Of a stretch of 64,000 bases of DNA, positions 21,901 through 32,800 are shown in pieces (positions within the stretch are counted from its first letter, which is position 1; every line of letters starts with the position of its first letter). The notes beneath the pieces are model-generated. The model was not told the origin of the DNA and did no database searches. It saw only the letters and a program-made list of their open reading frames with translations. The stretch comes from Oasisia sp. SBJ-2009. Lineage: Eukaryota; Annelida; Polychaeta; Sabellida; Siboglinidae. Where the stretch lies: positions 40,009,117 through 40,073,116 of the forward strand of contig OZ024863.1 of NCBI GenBank assembly GCA_964017155.1. The letters are read 5' to 3'. The position numbers and the translations under genes were made by a program.

Positions 21901-23510
21901 ATTATACATTGGCTAACATATGTGCAAAGTTTCAGTTATATAAATAGATGTTTACTTGTTGAAATGTATGTTCCTGTGTACTCAAACTTTGAACGTGATT
22001 ATCTCGGAAACATGTTTTTTCATTACACCTGCTGCCTCCCGTGTCATTTTTCCGTGCTACTACTTTATAGAATTGGTTGAAACTTGCCACAGTGAACCTT
22101 GATAGCATGACCATGAAAACCACCAAGTTACTTTCTGGGAAATGTGACCTGCTTTTTACATAACAAGTCACAACTGAAATTTTTCACTACCGTTTTTGCA
22201 TTTTCATATACTAGAAAGTTTGAAAAAATCATTAAAAAAAAACTAAACACTTATGAGAAAAACTGCTTGGTGGTTTTCACAAGGGATGTGTAGAGTAACT
22301 ACACACAACATTTGGGTCATCTAAGACTGGTAGATACAGATATATCTGACACGAAAAAGTCAATCCAAGATGGCCGCCACACCGTGGGAAAACACCCTAG
22401 AAAAATTCTCTAAAAAATTCACAGTTATACTGTGAGGTAGATTAATAAACTCTGAAAGTTTTAGCTCTCTGTGTTCAATACAAGTGGAGTAATAAAATAA
22501 AGTCCGTTTAGACTACACCATTGCCTTAACCTTAAGAAAGTGGTGCCGTATACAATTAAGCTATGCAAAAGTGTTAACATGTCAGAAGACGCATGACATA
22601 AATCACTTTTATTGGTCTCTTTGTTAGCCGGTTGGTAACATGATAGATGAGTTACCTTGGGTGTACCTTGTTGCAGGTGAATGGCATTGCATTCCACCCT
22701 GTGCATGGAACATTGGCCACAGTCGGCTCTGATGGTCGGTTCAGCTTCTGGGACAAGGACGCCCGTACCAAGCTGAAGACATCTGAACAACTGGACCAAC
22801 CCATCAGTTCATGTGGCTTCAATGCCCAAGGCAACATCTTTGGTTATGCCTCCAGCTACGACTGGTCAAAGGTAAGGGATGTTCCTTTTAGTAACTGGTC
22901 AGTTTTGCGTAGGATACAGATGTTGTTATGTAAACATTAAACTATTTCTAATCATTCGCTTGTGAAAAGCGGCTAACAAATATATTTGTATAGGACAGTG
23001 AAGATTGTTAGGCACTTCTATCAAATTTGCCCATCCTCATACATTGATACATTCAGGAGTACATAAATACAAATATGTCACAGTTGTTATCAACATTCCA
23101 TTCAAACTTGTTTAACATATAAAATCATTTGTATAATAATGTTCCGATGATGTTCACTTCACAACAGCTTTCAATATCATCATGTGCTCCATCTTTATGT
23201 GATCCGCACACTGCAAACGTGTTCCTTGTAAATAAACAAACTGTGGTTAAGTATTTTTACAAGCCGGCCTTTCATATGGTAGTTTGTAGCCAAAATACAC
23301 TTCACATACCAAATAGCAGTCAGCCTTGTTTTGCATGCATACAATTGAACAGATATATGTTAAATATTGTTGGAAGCAAATATAACCAAATTATTCTCAT
23401 TATTTCCCCATTTGTTTTAGGGTCACGAGGGTTATGATGCCCAAAAGAAACCACACCTGTTTCTGCGATCATGTTATGAAGAACTGAAGCCAAGTCAGAA
23501 GAAGTCATGA
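12997..23510 (+). CDS. RAE1: RAE1 mRNA export factor (complete, nine exons, 368 aa)
   Basis: Exons are 12,997-13,191, 13,699-13,791, 14,140-14,226, 15,135-15,221, 17,270-17,341, 18,426-18,533, 19,114-19,293, 22,677-22,871 and 23,421-23,510 (TGA 23,508). They join without a gap into 368 residues, the same length as vertebrate RAE1. The start is the first ATG after the 3' splice site and gives [14 protein letters not shown], an FG-type N-terminus as in other RAE1 proteins. Seven WD-type blades follow, for example [44 protein letters not shown] and [19 protein letters not shown]. The most conserved family stretches are present ([42 protein letters not shown]). RAE1 is a seven-bladed propeller that binds the GLEBS motif of NUP98 at the nuclear pore and works in mRNA export and in the mitotic spindle and checkpoint. 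All eight introns are phase 0. Introns 4, 5, 6 and 7 hold a TTAA element, a minisatellite, a microsatellite and a second TTAA element. Confidence 0.98.
15950..16190 (+). pseudogene. Decayed THAP zinc-finger remnant
   Basis: From ATG 15,950 the reading [20 protein letters not shown] matches the start of a THAP domain, in which Met-Pro is followed by Cys-x4-Cys. Here the first Cys is Gly. After about 28 codons a stop occurs, and the next stretch ([17 protein letters not shown]) continues in another frame from about 16,018, as expected of a THAP fold broken by a frameshift. THAP domains are C2CH DNA-binding modules found in P, Kolobok and some other transposases. No DDE catalytic region is seen, so the fragment is not functional. 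Confidence 0.5.
16540..16640 (+). repeat. Retroposon-type 3' tail inside the THAP element
   Basis: TTTGGCGCTATATGAAATAA followed by an AT-rich run at 16,592-16,640 looks like the common 3' terminus of CR1/L2-type LINEs and their SINEs (GGCGCTATATAAATAAA type). A short retroposon insertion into the older element is likely. Confidence 0.45.
17630..18425 (+). repeat. 43-bp minisatellite built from the 3' splice site of RAE1 exon 6
   Basis: About 18 tandem units occur, mostly 43 bp, some shortened. Each has TGACCCTACTGGTGTATGTT followed by CTACCTGTGACCAG and GTGTACCC. The array ends exactly at RAE1 exon 6, whose true acceptor and first bases read CTACCTGTGACAG|GTGTACCC. So every unit carries a near-copy of the acceptor plus the exon start. 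Open frames across it are repeat artefacts. Confidence 0.9.
18685..18973. repeat. Compound TA / GTAC / GTATAC microsatellite
   Basis: A long TA run at 18,685-18,724 passes into GTAC and GTATAC units and then back to TA. It lies in RAE1 intron 6 and is self-complementary over much of its length, so it can fold into cruciform-like structures. Confidence 0.95.
19294..20143. other. First part of RAE1 intron 7, with a retroposon-like tail
   Basis: AT-rich and without coding signal. GGCAATAAAGCTATCTTATT followed by another TTATCTTAT unit near 19,738-19,770 resembles the repeated 3' tail of a LINE or SINE. The rest shows nothing recognisable. Confidence 0.5.
20148..22525 (+). mobile_element. TTAA-flanked TIR element carrying a truncated Mutator-like transposase gene
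   Basis: TTAA at 20,144-20,147 and 22,526-22,529 flank short inverted ends: GGCAAGGGTGTAGTC on the left and, reverse-complemented, GGCAATGGTGTAGTC on the right. The element is about 2.4 kb and lies in RAE1 intron 7. Inside are a two-exon gene for an N-terminal transposase fragment and, at 21,705-21,775, three tandem 22-bp units containing GAACTTTACATGTGGACTG. A 4-bp TTAA duplication is not what plant-type Mutator elements leave (8-11 bp), but it is the Kolobok signature. The superfamily assignment is inference. Confidence 0.7.
20719..21694 (+). pseudogene. N-terminal fragment of a 'Mutator-like transposase domain' protein (two exons)
   Basis: Exons 20,719-20,877 and 21,326-21,694 join in phase 0 into 175 residues. 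A basic N-terminus ([19 protein letters not shown]) and a Ser/Thr-rich linker are followed by a zinc-ribbon-like module with two CxxC pairs ([10 protein letters not shown] and FCTSCDTVL, about residues 125-155). Such a start is typical of the invertebrate protein family annotated as containing a Mutator-like transposase domain. The frame stops right after NSPFVVVR, where family members continue into the DDE catalytic part, and no continuation was found downstream. Splice sites and frame are intact, so the fragment could be expressed as a small DNA-binding-type protein. Domestication is possible but unsupported; simple truncation is the default. Confidence 0.6.
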
Positions 23511-23717
23511 ACAGCCAAAGAAATATCTTACACTCTACAGATCTGTTCAACCTTGCTACAGCGTTACCTGTGCGTCACATTAAGACACCGAAGCCTCTGC
23601 TGCCTATTTTAAATATTGCACAATCTTTGAAACATGGAAAATGAGATGTTGTATTATTATGTATGAGCGGGGCACAACAGTGTTGCGTGTATCTTCCACC
23701 TGGCCGCACTACTTTGC

Positions 23718-23723
23718 AATAAA
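23718..23723 (+). terminator. RAE1 poly(A) signal
   Basis: AATAAA lies 208 bases after the RAE1 stop codon, followed by GT-rich sequence. A TA/GT-rich stretch with further weak signals follows. Confidence 0.7.
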
Positions 23724-23729
23724 ATGGAA

Positions 23730-24940
23730 ACAACTGTCACTCGCTTGCGACTAATGACCTAATAATGATGGACAAGTTTTCTCAAACTTGCTTGTTGTTG
23801 ACCTCGTAGCAAGAAGGTACAGTTTGTGCTGGACATCATCAGTGTATCGTAATAAACCTGTTTGAGAATGTGGCATTGTGAGTGTTCAAATCGTACCTTC
23901 TGAATGTGTTCTTTCTGAGCTGTTTTCCCAGCAGAATAATAATATAATGTATTCTCTGTGATACAGATTAAAAAACAATATTTTCTGCAAATGTTAGAGA
24001 ATATGTAAATGGTGGGCGATTTGAGCAGTGAAGAACACATATTCGCTGTTATACTGAGTAAAATATATCTTGGGTGTTCTAAACAACCCGCTGGTAATAT
24101 GAAAATTGTATAGTATTTCTTAAACTCTTTATTTTATGCTGGGTGATAACGACTTTTCTATATAGATTTGCATCTCAGGTTATAGCAAAATAAAGTTAAT
24201 GGATCTTCATTGTTGTTTGTAATGTAATTATAAAGGAAACAATGGTGAGAGAAGCCCTAAGTTGCATAGAAAGACATCTGTAACTGAAGTGACATATTCA
24301 CAAAAAAATGCAATAAAGAATCTGATTCAATTTCCTTTCCATAGCGATTTAGATTTATACAAAATATTAGGAAATAACTACTAGGATGGTGTGTTGCATT
24401 ATGCAGTGTTAGTGCTATTTTGTGCAGTTTGTAAACATGATTTAACAGTTTGTTTTCCATTATCTTTTTCAGAGGCTATTACCAATGTAATCACAGCCAA
24501 AAATAATTTCTTTTTGCACACTTATACACCCAAAGGGACACCTTTTATGATGTGACTTGTTTCAGCAAAAGTTAAATAGTTTTGAAAATGTAGCATTGCA
24601 TTTTTAGATCCTCATTTTTAACTCGAATTGCAACACCACATACATTTTAAGCATGTACATTTCATGACAAATAGCCATAGGAATGTGTTCAGCCTTAGTT
24701 CAGGCGTTTTAGTCATGTAGTCTCCATATACAATAAAATGAAATTCAATAAAAAAAAAGGGTAATATAATTATAGATATAACATGTATTTTCAAGTTATG
24801 AAGTATCCATTAAAATTATAATTTTTATCTAAAAAAATTAAAATATCTAAGATATATAAATCGGATTATTTCTATACGGGAGTAAACAATATGAAGCCTC
24901 ACCAAAGCCAAGGCTCTGGCATCACTAAGAGGTGCGTCTC
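23730..24940. other. AT-rich intergenic spacer after RAE1
   Basis: No exon, RNA gene or clear repeat is seen. Several scattered AATAAA motifs (near 24,190 and 24,732-24,752) could serve longer RAE1 3' UTRs. Confidence 0.6.
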
Positions 24941-24949
24941 AAAGGTTTA

Positions 24950-25088
24950 TCCCTCTACCGGAAAATATATGAAATAATATTACCATGATTCGAAAGATGT
25001 CGCTGCGAGCGGTACTAGATTGTGACGTCACCCCACCGACCATATTTTCGCCAAACGTCTGTGCTCGAGACGATCATAGGATCGATAG
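24950..25088 (+). promoter_or_regulatory. Candidate promoter and first untranslated exon with a CRE site
   Basis: Composition switches to CpG-rich here. A full CRE palindrome TGACGTCA lies at 25,023-25,030. The patch ends in GGATCGATAG followed by GTGAGT, a strong splice donor at 25,089. No open frame of interest precedes it, so it would be an untranslated first exon. The next supported coding exon on this strand belongs to the calcium-sensor gene at 57,634, which would imply a 32-kb intron. That link is speculative, and a non-coding RNA is an alternative. Confidence 0.35.
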
Positions 25089-25091
25089 GTG

Positions 25092-27035
25092 AGTAATATC
25101 CCAAATATCGGTTATAATCGTTATTTCATCAGATAAGATAATATCGTAACTTAACATGCAGTAGACTGATTTGTATGTGTTGTTATTGCTGTGAAAATAG
25201 AGCGAGTGGCATGCAAAATAATACGATGCCGTCTAGATTTTTGAAGTTGGAAACGCGCGCTGCGATTGATGGCAGTGATGCTGAACTGTAGCTCGAGGGA
25301 GTCAAGGCCGGGTGCCCTTTTCTTCGGAAATGTTATTGCTAGTTTACCATCGTGGTATCTTGGAGACATCTGTCGTTTATTTCTTATTGAGGCATGCCCT
25401 TATTGATTAACATGTATAATGACATACTGAGGTAAATTATAGTGGTTTGTCATTTTAGTAATTCAAAAGACGAAATGAAAACGAATCAACACGTTACTCG
25501 CCAGAGGTAGGCGATGATTGCGCCATGACAACGCAACGCTCACATTACTTAACAACAACCTTAACTCCAAAGTCGTGCCGTTTTCCAAAGCCTTAGCATT
25601 TCACAATCATTATTTCAAAGACTGTTACATAGCGATAAGAAGAATTCATATTCCGGCGTTCCAAGACGCCAGTTCCCCTTACAGGATAGGTTGTAATTGT
25701 AAGGCCATAAACCCTGCTCAATTGAAGACTCAGCCAGTGACTGTGTTGCGGAAATTAGGGTGTGTCCAGAGTATTGTCTAGTGTTGAATGACACTATTGT
25801 GTAGGCCTGGCTGAATGTGAATAGACTACCAGTATAGTACCAATTTAGTTAGCACTTGTTTTGAAACAAACCTTTTGTGTTTAAATATAGAACATTACAT
25901 GCAAACATATTTAATTATTCACGATTGTGGTTAATTGACAGAGCAATGTGGCTTAACCATTGGAAAATATGTTTTATGGATTATGTGTGCACATTGATGA
26001 AGTTTATACCTCCATCATGAACATGCCTGCAAAATCAGCAAATTTGATACCTCTAGTTCCATATTATGAATAGTCACCAGTGTACACTACCTAAAATAAA
26101 AAAGAGATAGCTATCTACAATGGCAAAGACATTACCATTGGACAAATCCATCCTTTGAGATGTAATAGATAACAGATCAGAAGTAACAACTAGTGTAATA
26201 TATTTGAGGCTGTAATATGATGTATTACAATGGTTTGTATGTCGTACAAGTAGATAAAAACAATACATTTCATTTTATAGACCTGTAATTTGTGTAATGG
26301 TTGTGTACCCACTAGTATGTGTGAATTAAAAAAAAACTAATATACTATACTCACATTATACTGCTCTGTGTTAATGCAAGATGGTAGTCACTCATATGTA
26401 ATTGACAGCGTACTCACTAGCATAGCTCATTTACTGTCACAAAGATTTCTTAGAAACCATCATGACAGATCAGCCATATAGATATTAAGAGGAAAGCTAC
26501 CATAATATATTAAAATAAGAATTGCACAGTAATGGGTCCATTCCATTTAAGTGGTGGCTTACACTGATTGTCCTAAACTAGTGTTACCTGGTATAATACC
26601 ATTCTCTGACATGTTATTTCAACTAATTTTGGTTGACCTGTCACACAAAAGGTAATAATAAGGATAGCGTCTGTTGCAACTAAATCTTTGGAAACCATTG
26701 TCCTCATTGCAATTTGTTATTAATTATACATACAACTTCTTTTTTATTATCTTTCACTGCCTTGCTGTCATTTGTTCATTTCATGTTTGTCACAATCTTT
26801 ATTTTTAATATATGTAATGTCTGTTTTATGCATGTAATGGCTATAATTTTATTCATCACCAGACTCATAGTTCTGCACTTATTATTGCAGAATGCAACAT
26901 TCGATGGGGCTATGTTCTATAGATTAATTAGACTGTTAAAGTACAATGCAAACTACAGGTAGTTCTAAATCAGTCCTGGGTGTACTCAGATTTCAATTAG
27001 ATTCACACACTTTGCTTTCAGCTTGCCCTTTTTGA
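25092..27035. other. Gene-free stretch, possible intron
   Basis: 25,200-25,760 is moderately CpG-rich with a second donor-like CAGAGGTAGG at about 25,502. From 25,800 on the sequence becomes AT-rich and TG/CA-rich. No protein-like exon is recognised. Confidence 0.5.
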
Positions 27036-27039
27036 AAAT

Positions 27040-27265
27040 CTAGGCCAGGAGCCTTAGATGCCTGTGTACTTGTTTGAACCTTGAAACGGTGATAGAAAGG
27101 ACCATCAACTCTCTTGGTAAAACGTCTGGGATGTTGAGTAAACAAAATTGGCCATGTTTCGACACAGCAGCCGACTCATTATCAAGCCACTGCCCAGCAT
27201 CACCAGGATTCAAACCTCAGTCCTCTGACAGTCCAGCACTCAACCACTATGTCCCACTGTTGTGA
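27040..27265 (-). repeat. tRNA-derived SINE, second type
   Basis: On the minus strand, 27,262-27,200 reads GTGGGACATAGTGGTTGAG (A-box-like) and then GGTTTGAATCC (B box) with tRNA spacing. A body of roughly 150 bp follows. The stems do not close, so it is a SINE head. The sequence differs from the SINEs at 11.2 kb and 41.2 kb. Confidence 0.6.
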
Positions 27266-29476
27266 TTGTAATTGTCCTACATCAACTTGCAACATAGACA
27301 TCATACTACACTGACTGTACATGATGCATATTCTCACAGACTCGCACATGTTCTTTTGAACAGTAAAACATTGCAGTAATCATATTCAGTTAATTAGCCA
27401 CTTCAAAGACTGCCCAGCCAAGACAAATGCATTCAATAGCAGAGAAACGAGTAGTTTACAGGCACAGTTGGTTGTGTTACTTAGAAACTGTATAAAAGCT
27501 TGGTGATGGGTTATGATCAGTCAAAATGTTGTATAATGTGTATATAGTTAATGTCAAATTAGGCAAGTAAACTTATGTCCCAGACTTCCCAGAATTTGCA
27601 AACAGCAGTTAACAGTTATGGCCATGGTGATTTGTTTATTTATCTGTATATTGCCATGTAGAAACATCACTAAAAGAGTAAATATCCAGTGAAGAAACTG
27701 TATTCTTTTAAAATGTCCATTATCTGGAGGCCGTTTACTTTGTTCAAGACTTGAATATTCAGCTATCTACGACATAGTTGTCAGACATTTTCTAGAACAA
27801 CACATTCTGGCAGTGTCAAGAAAATCAATGTCGAGGACAGTGGGTCTGCAGTCCAACTGTCTAATGCTCATTATGAAGGTTGCATTAATTAGTTGAGTTT
27901 GTAGATTGTACTGAGTAGTGGGGCAGATCTATAGCAGCCAGTAGCTCTGTCAGAGGTAATTGCTTTTCAGGGGAGATGTTTAAGTGGATATCCATGTCTG
28001 TGTTGTAACATGAAATTGCCATTAATGAAATAATAGCTACCAGTGCAGTCCATCTCACTTGATTGTTTTGTGGTGGTGACACAGCTGACATGGATGACAG
28101 CAACAAACTGAAGCACTAGTGTCACTATCAGTGTCAGCAATGTGTTTGATGTTATACCATAGCGCTGGTGTTTGTAGCAGTGTTGGGTGTAACACTGTTG
28201 TACTAGTATTGGTGGCAGTGTTGGGTGTTATACACTTCAGCGCAAGTGTTTGTAGTACAGCAGTGTTAGGCTGTTTGTTGCTACACTTTATAATTGATGA
28301 GTTACTGTTGGCAACAGTGTTGGGTGTTACTTTGCAGTGTTGATGTGCACTGTGACAGTCGCAGGGTTAGTGGCTTGGTGCGTCAGTATTGTGATAAACG
28401 GTGTATTGTGGCTGCTGGTCTGGTCCTGCCATGACACTGCCTTTGAATGAGACCTGTGTGTGGTGCAGTGATTTCTCCTTTGTGAGCAGTCTGCCAGTTG
28501 AAGTGTGTTCACCTAGATTTGTTGTTCCAGTGGGACTAGCATCAAAAGACAGATCTGTGAAATATGGTAGTGAGCAGGCCCAAGGTTGGTGAATGTGTTG
28601 TCTCTACAAGTGGAACACAGTCCCTCAGCGCCACGTATTGAACTTCTGGGTTTCCGATACATTCAATGCATTCTATTCACAACCAGTGAACTCCAGCCAA
28701 ATTCAATGCAGTTTCATGTGTATAAAATACCCAAAAACACTTTGTTAGTTTGTTTATAGTTGTTGATTCAGGCACGGTACTTACTATACAGTATGCAAAC
28801 AGCTATTATTAAAGTTGTTATGGTGAGCACTTTATTTTGAATAGTAATCCTATTTCATAGGCAGTTTACAGTTTTTCAGGTTGTGTTTTGCTCTAGAGTG
28901 ATGAATCACTATGTACAGGCAAGCTCTTTTGTTGTTGGTAACATGAACTCTGCTGTTACCTAATTAAATATTATAAGTAGAGGTAGGCTATTGTGGTTCA
29001 TTCGCTGTCACCATTGTCAATGTGTGCACTACAGTGTGACTTTATCAATATATAGTATGTGTTGTGTAATGTGAAATAAGTTCAAATAACACAAATCTTT
29101 CTTGCACAAATATGACTCATAGATTTACAGGAAAAGTGATCTTACATCAAAAAAATTCTGCTGTCTCTCGATCTTGTCGGAAAATAACTCAGATAAGCTA
29201 ATGTTATCAAATTCACATGTAAATCGACGTTAAATAAAGCTTCTTGTATCTAAATTATACTGCATATAAATGTACAGTTGTACCAAAGAATTCAAGCAGT
29301 TCATGTGTCACATTTCCAGACATGTTTTAATGTTGAAATAATTTCCGTCAGGTCGATGATCACCTAGAGCTTTCACAACAGCTACATGTGAAGTTTTCAC
29401 TAAGTTAGCTAGGAGCTTCAAGTATCTTTTATATATTCATTGGTCCCTAGTCTTGCTTCTCTCAGGCCATATTTCT
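27266..29476. other. Gene-free, CpG-poor stretch
   Basis: 28,100-28,340 has a loose repeat of CAGTGTTGGGTGTTA-like phrases. No exon or RNA gene is recognised. The sequence is strikingly rich in TG and CA and poor in CG. Confidence 0.5.
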
Positions 29477-29848
29477 TAATGCTAAGCTCACACACCTACC
29501 GACTAACGCTGATTTTAGTTGGCAGTCTGCATAAAAAGCAGTTGGTGCTAAATGCCAATTAGATCCACCAACTAATGCCAACTTTTCCCAGCACACACCA
29601 ACCGACTAGCACTGACCGTTGACTCATATATACACTGATTTGTCACAGTTGACATCGTATACATCCTTATCTAAGGCCGATTGCAGGTTAATGCCAACCA
29701 CCGATACAACATTTTAGTCGGCGGAATAAGGCTGATCATTGTCCTAAATTTCAGCACACACCTACCGACTGCAGTCGCCCAACTGATTTTACACCGACTA
29801 GTCAGTAGGTGTGTGCTGACAATCGGTAGGTGTGTGCCTAGCGTTAGT
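29477..29848. repeat. MITE-like element with CACACACCTACCGA ends
   Basis: The left end (AATGCTAAGCTCACACACCT from 29,478, then ACCGACTAACGC) matches the reverse complement of the right end (CTAACGCTAGGCACACACCT, then ACCGA, on 29,847-29,823). The internal motif CACACACCTACCGACT recurs in both orientations (near 29,595 and 29,757-29,815). At about 370 bp and without coding potential it fits a non-autonomous DNA element. No clear target duplication is visible. Confidence 0.65.
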
Positions 29849-32800
29849 CTCTTGTCACATATGGTGGTGTCATCTCGTATTCCGAACCAGGGCAGTAGCA
29901 CAGAGTGTTGAGGCATCTGCCTTGAAAGGGCCCTTCATGAATGATTACTTCAAGTAAGTGGAAGGCAGAAAGCATCTGTAATAGATGTGCTTGAAAGAGC
30001 TTCTGTTGGACTGCTGCAATACTGGAGGGAGTAAGGAGACAGTGTGATGGTATGACACTGTCACAGGACGCCTGCTGAGTAGCCGACTAGCCGTGCTTAG
30101 TTCTATTGCAACCTCATTTGCTGTTCAGGTGCTGTGACACTTGAGTCTTAGAGTACTGCTCTACCAGCAAGCAATCACATCATATTGCAAACAGTAGCAT
30201 CAATGCAGGTGCACAGCTAACGTAGGAAATGCGTGCACTGGCTTCGTTTCCTGTTGTATTGCCCTTGGGTAATTGGATGTGTGCAAGTCCTATGACGAGT
30301 TTCTCAGCTGTCATTGTTGGAACATTAACACTTCAATGTGGCGTGTCTCTTATCGGGTTTCTAGTGCCTCTGCATCTGTGGTTTCACTTTTGACAAAAAA
30401 GAGGAAGGTTTCAAGAGCAATAGATCTGTTACAGATTGCTTTAAAACAATTACTGGTAAATATGGTAATAGATTAATCAATGGGAAAATGGTATTTATGT
30501 TAGTGGGAGGTGTACATCGAAATATATCTGATTTCTATAAAGTCAGATAAATTGACCAAATCTTTCATATATCTGTTGTTGAATTCTGACATTCTGTTGT
30601 TTGTGTGAGTGAAGCAGATGGTTGTAAAGTTGCTGTTTTGGAGCACATGGACAACATATTGATTGCACTGTTGTCATAATATGGTTGAGCGGGAACGGTT
30701 ACAGGCATTGCGATTGTCTTGACGTACTTGTGCACATGTATGGGTGTCATGAAGCCATATAGTGGCCGTCTAAAGATGTCAATCAGCAGCCCATGCTGGT
30801 AACTCTACCGACAGCATTCACTATTGACATTTATGTTAGATTAGACAAAAATTCCTACACAAACATTATTTATCACATAGCGATATTTTTTGTAGATAAT
30901 TTGCTGTGAATTACACCGTGCGTGCATGATCTGTGAGAATTTGTGAATTAAATTGAGCACCGTGACGTTTGGGAAGTGAAAGAGATCAGTCTCGTGATTG
31001 GAATCCCTAATGTTTTGCACTTATCTAATGTTAAGAGTGCCAGCTGTGTTGCAGACTGACACATAGGGACATGCCTGGCCTTGTACAGCTGGCCCACCTG
31101 GCTGTCTGCCTCTCTCATTCATCAAGAGCACTGTAAATAACCACACAGTCAGGCAGATGGCCACAGGCACCAAGTGATGTACGGTCTTGATATGGCGCCA
31201 CGCTTGCGCCGCATATACACATATTAACTTATGTGGGCATTTACTATCGAGATAACGGCTGACCACATACAGATCAATACATATGTGTGTGTCTCGTTCT
31301 CAGACGACGTACTGTAGTATTCCACAGGGTGCGTGTGTGCGTAAGGTTAGTGAAGTTATCGCCCACTGATGATTCTGCAGCATCTCGCAACTTGATTGCC
31401 AGCTGACAGCGAGTTTATTTGCTCGTTTACCGACCCTGCTGAACTTGCGCATTGACTACTGGGATGTGCTATAATTTTGATGAGCCCGCAGTGTCTGCAA
31501 TCTAGACTGATTAAAGTTGGGCGTGGCGGGGTGTCATCGTGGTTGATCGCACGCTGTGGGCCACCGGGAAGGGATGATGTGTGTGCGAGATACTGTGTCG
31601 CATCTCCACATCATAAATCCATATACTGCAATAATTTGTAATCTGAATGTTTTCCCGTCTTATGCTCCTGTCAAAATATATAACATCTCTTGTCAGGTCT
31701 GTTTTAGATATGGAATATAATTTTTTTTTATTGTTCAGGGCTCCAAGATATAGTTGTTTCGTAAGAAATTTACTTTGTAATTTTTCAATATTTCATAAAT
31801 ATTTATTTTCTTATTTAACCATATTTGATATTACTATTGGGTGTTTAAAATGTATTTTTGATTTACATTACATAATTTATAATTTAAGTGTTTTTGTGTG
31901 TAGTTTCAGAGCGAAAATAATCTGTCATTCACCAAAACATCCAGGATCAAAATACTGCTTGATTGCACGATAGCAGGTTAACAAAGTGAAGGACGTCAGT
32001 AATTTTGTTTTACGTTCGGATGTACCTGAGGTATGACTGTAGTGTCAATGCATGCATGCAGTACTCAAAGGAGTCTATATGCCAAGGGAGCATATTCAGA
32101 AAGCCATGGAATTACATGTTAAAAGCTAGGTTAGATTTGTGTGATCAAGTATCAGATCTTTGCATTTTGTGACTTAATTATTTTGTAGCTTTTTAATGTT
32201 TACTATTTCGATATCTTATTTAGCATCCGTTATTTCCTGTTGTGTTTTCTTCCATTCTGTCTTAGTCATGCAATATTGTTACCAAATTTCCTTTGAACAT
32301 TTGTCATACTCAGCATGAGTAGCCATGACATTTACAGGGGGTGTAGCATTAATAGTTGCCCCATTGAAATGTTAGTAGGGTATCATGGGTGGGGCTTTGA
32401 GTTATGCAAGAGACAGTGTTGATTGAGAAGAATGAATGTATGTGGGTCAGAGCCAGAGCAACATGCCACTGTGCCAGATGGAAGGAATTAGCAACACTGT
32501 TGGCATCCCCAAGGAAGATCAATAAGAGGCAAAGGTAGACCAGAGTGCTGATGCTGCACTGTGCGAAGGCACTGCACAGTGCAAATGAATAAAATAGCAC
32601 AGTTGTGCAGCAAAGATAAATGTGCCTGCCGTTTGACACAGACAGATAGCCTTTCGGAGGTGGACACATCTAGGTTGAAAAGATCATCAGTGAAACCGAA
32701 TAGTGCGGCAAGTATCTTAAAATAGACATATATATATGCGTGTGCTTGGATCAGCAGCAGTGATTGTAGTTAACATGAATTACTGATTGCCGATCACATT

